From CAYLZO01 sp964387775 (lineage in GTDB: Bacteria; Chloroflexota; Anaerolineae; JAAYZQ01), in the NCBI GenBank assembly GCA_964387775.1, contig CAYLZO010000305.1, forward strand, positions 1 through 5,195: DNA of 5,195 nucleotides, in the 5' to 3' direction. Position numbers and translations under genes: made by a program. Below the pieces are notes generated by a model, which worked only from the letters and a program-made list of their open reading frames with translations, was not told the origin of the DNA and did no database searches. This document shows positions 5,125 to 5,195 of this stretch, piece after piece; within the stretch, counting starts at the first letter, position 1; each line of letters starts with the position of its first letter.

Positions 5125-5195
5125 GCCCGCGCAATGGGACAGGCGCAGAAGGACAGGAAAACAGCCGTCCGTTCGCGGGTTATCGGTTGTTAGAA

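Overview
This is a GC-rich bacterial segment with two convergent sets of corrinoid-dependent methyltransferase genes separated by a small toxin-antitoxin operon and several dispersed repeats. The gene families (MttB-type methyltransferases without an internal amber codon, a cognate cobalamin-binding protein, a PLP-dependent ornithine-type racemase) point to an anaerobe that demethylates quaternary or tertiary amines. The dispersed palindromes and short tandem repeats resemble those I associate with Planctomycetota or Chloroflexota (Anaerolineae) genomes. I cannot choose between these phyla from the sequence alone.

Layout, left to right. Plus strand: the C-terminal half of an MttB-family methyltransferase (2-757, cut by the window edge), a 27-bp perfect hairpin that supplies its stop codon, then an alanine/ornithine racemase-family gene (797-1867). 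The next 236 bases (1868-2103) hold no gene but contain a possible hairpin and a MITE-like dispersed repeat with terminal inverted repeats (about 1935-2087). Minus strand: a BrnT-like toxin gene (2647-2351) overlaps a CopG-type antitoxin gene (2373-2104), with a near-consensus sigma-70 promoter just upstream (2686-2714). Then comes a strong hairpin terminator (2739-2766), a second copy of the dispersed palindrome (2777-2807), the corrinoid protein gene (3458-2808), a block of inverted heptad repeats (3481-3578), and a complete MttB-family gene (5067-3592). A 5-copy, 8-bp tandem repeat lies upstream of that gene.

How the genes work together (inference from family knowledge): the complete MttB-family protein should transfer a methyl group from a methylated amine to the cobalt of the corrinoid protein encoded just downstream; a separate methyltransferase, not in this window, would pass it on to tetrahydrofolate or another acceptor. 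The partial MttB paralogue is paired with an amino-acid racemase instead, suggesting that its substrate or product is a chiral amino-acid derivative. The toxin-antitoxin pair is visibly less GC-rich and looks like an insertion between the two methyltransferase loci.

The most unusual points are: the partial methyltransferase and the racemase share one reading frame, separated only by a TAG that lies in the arm of a perfect hairpin; two copies of that hairpin family both sit exactly at the stop codon of a methylamine-metabolism gene; and a structured repeat separates the methyltransferase and corrinoid genes. I found no clear evidence of a wholly new system.
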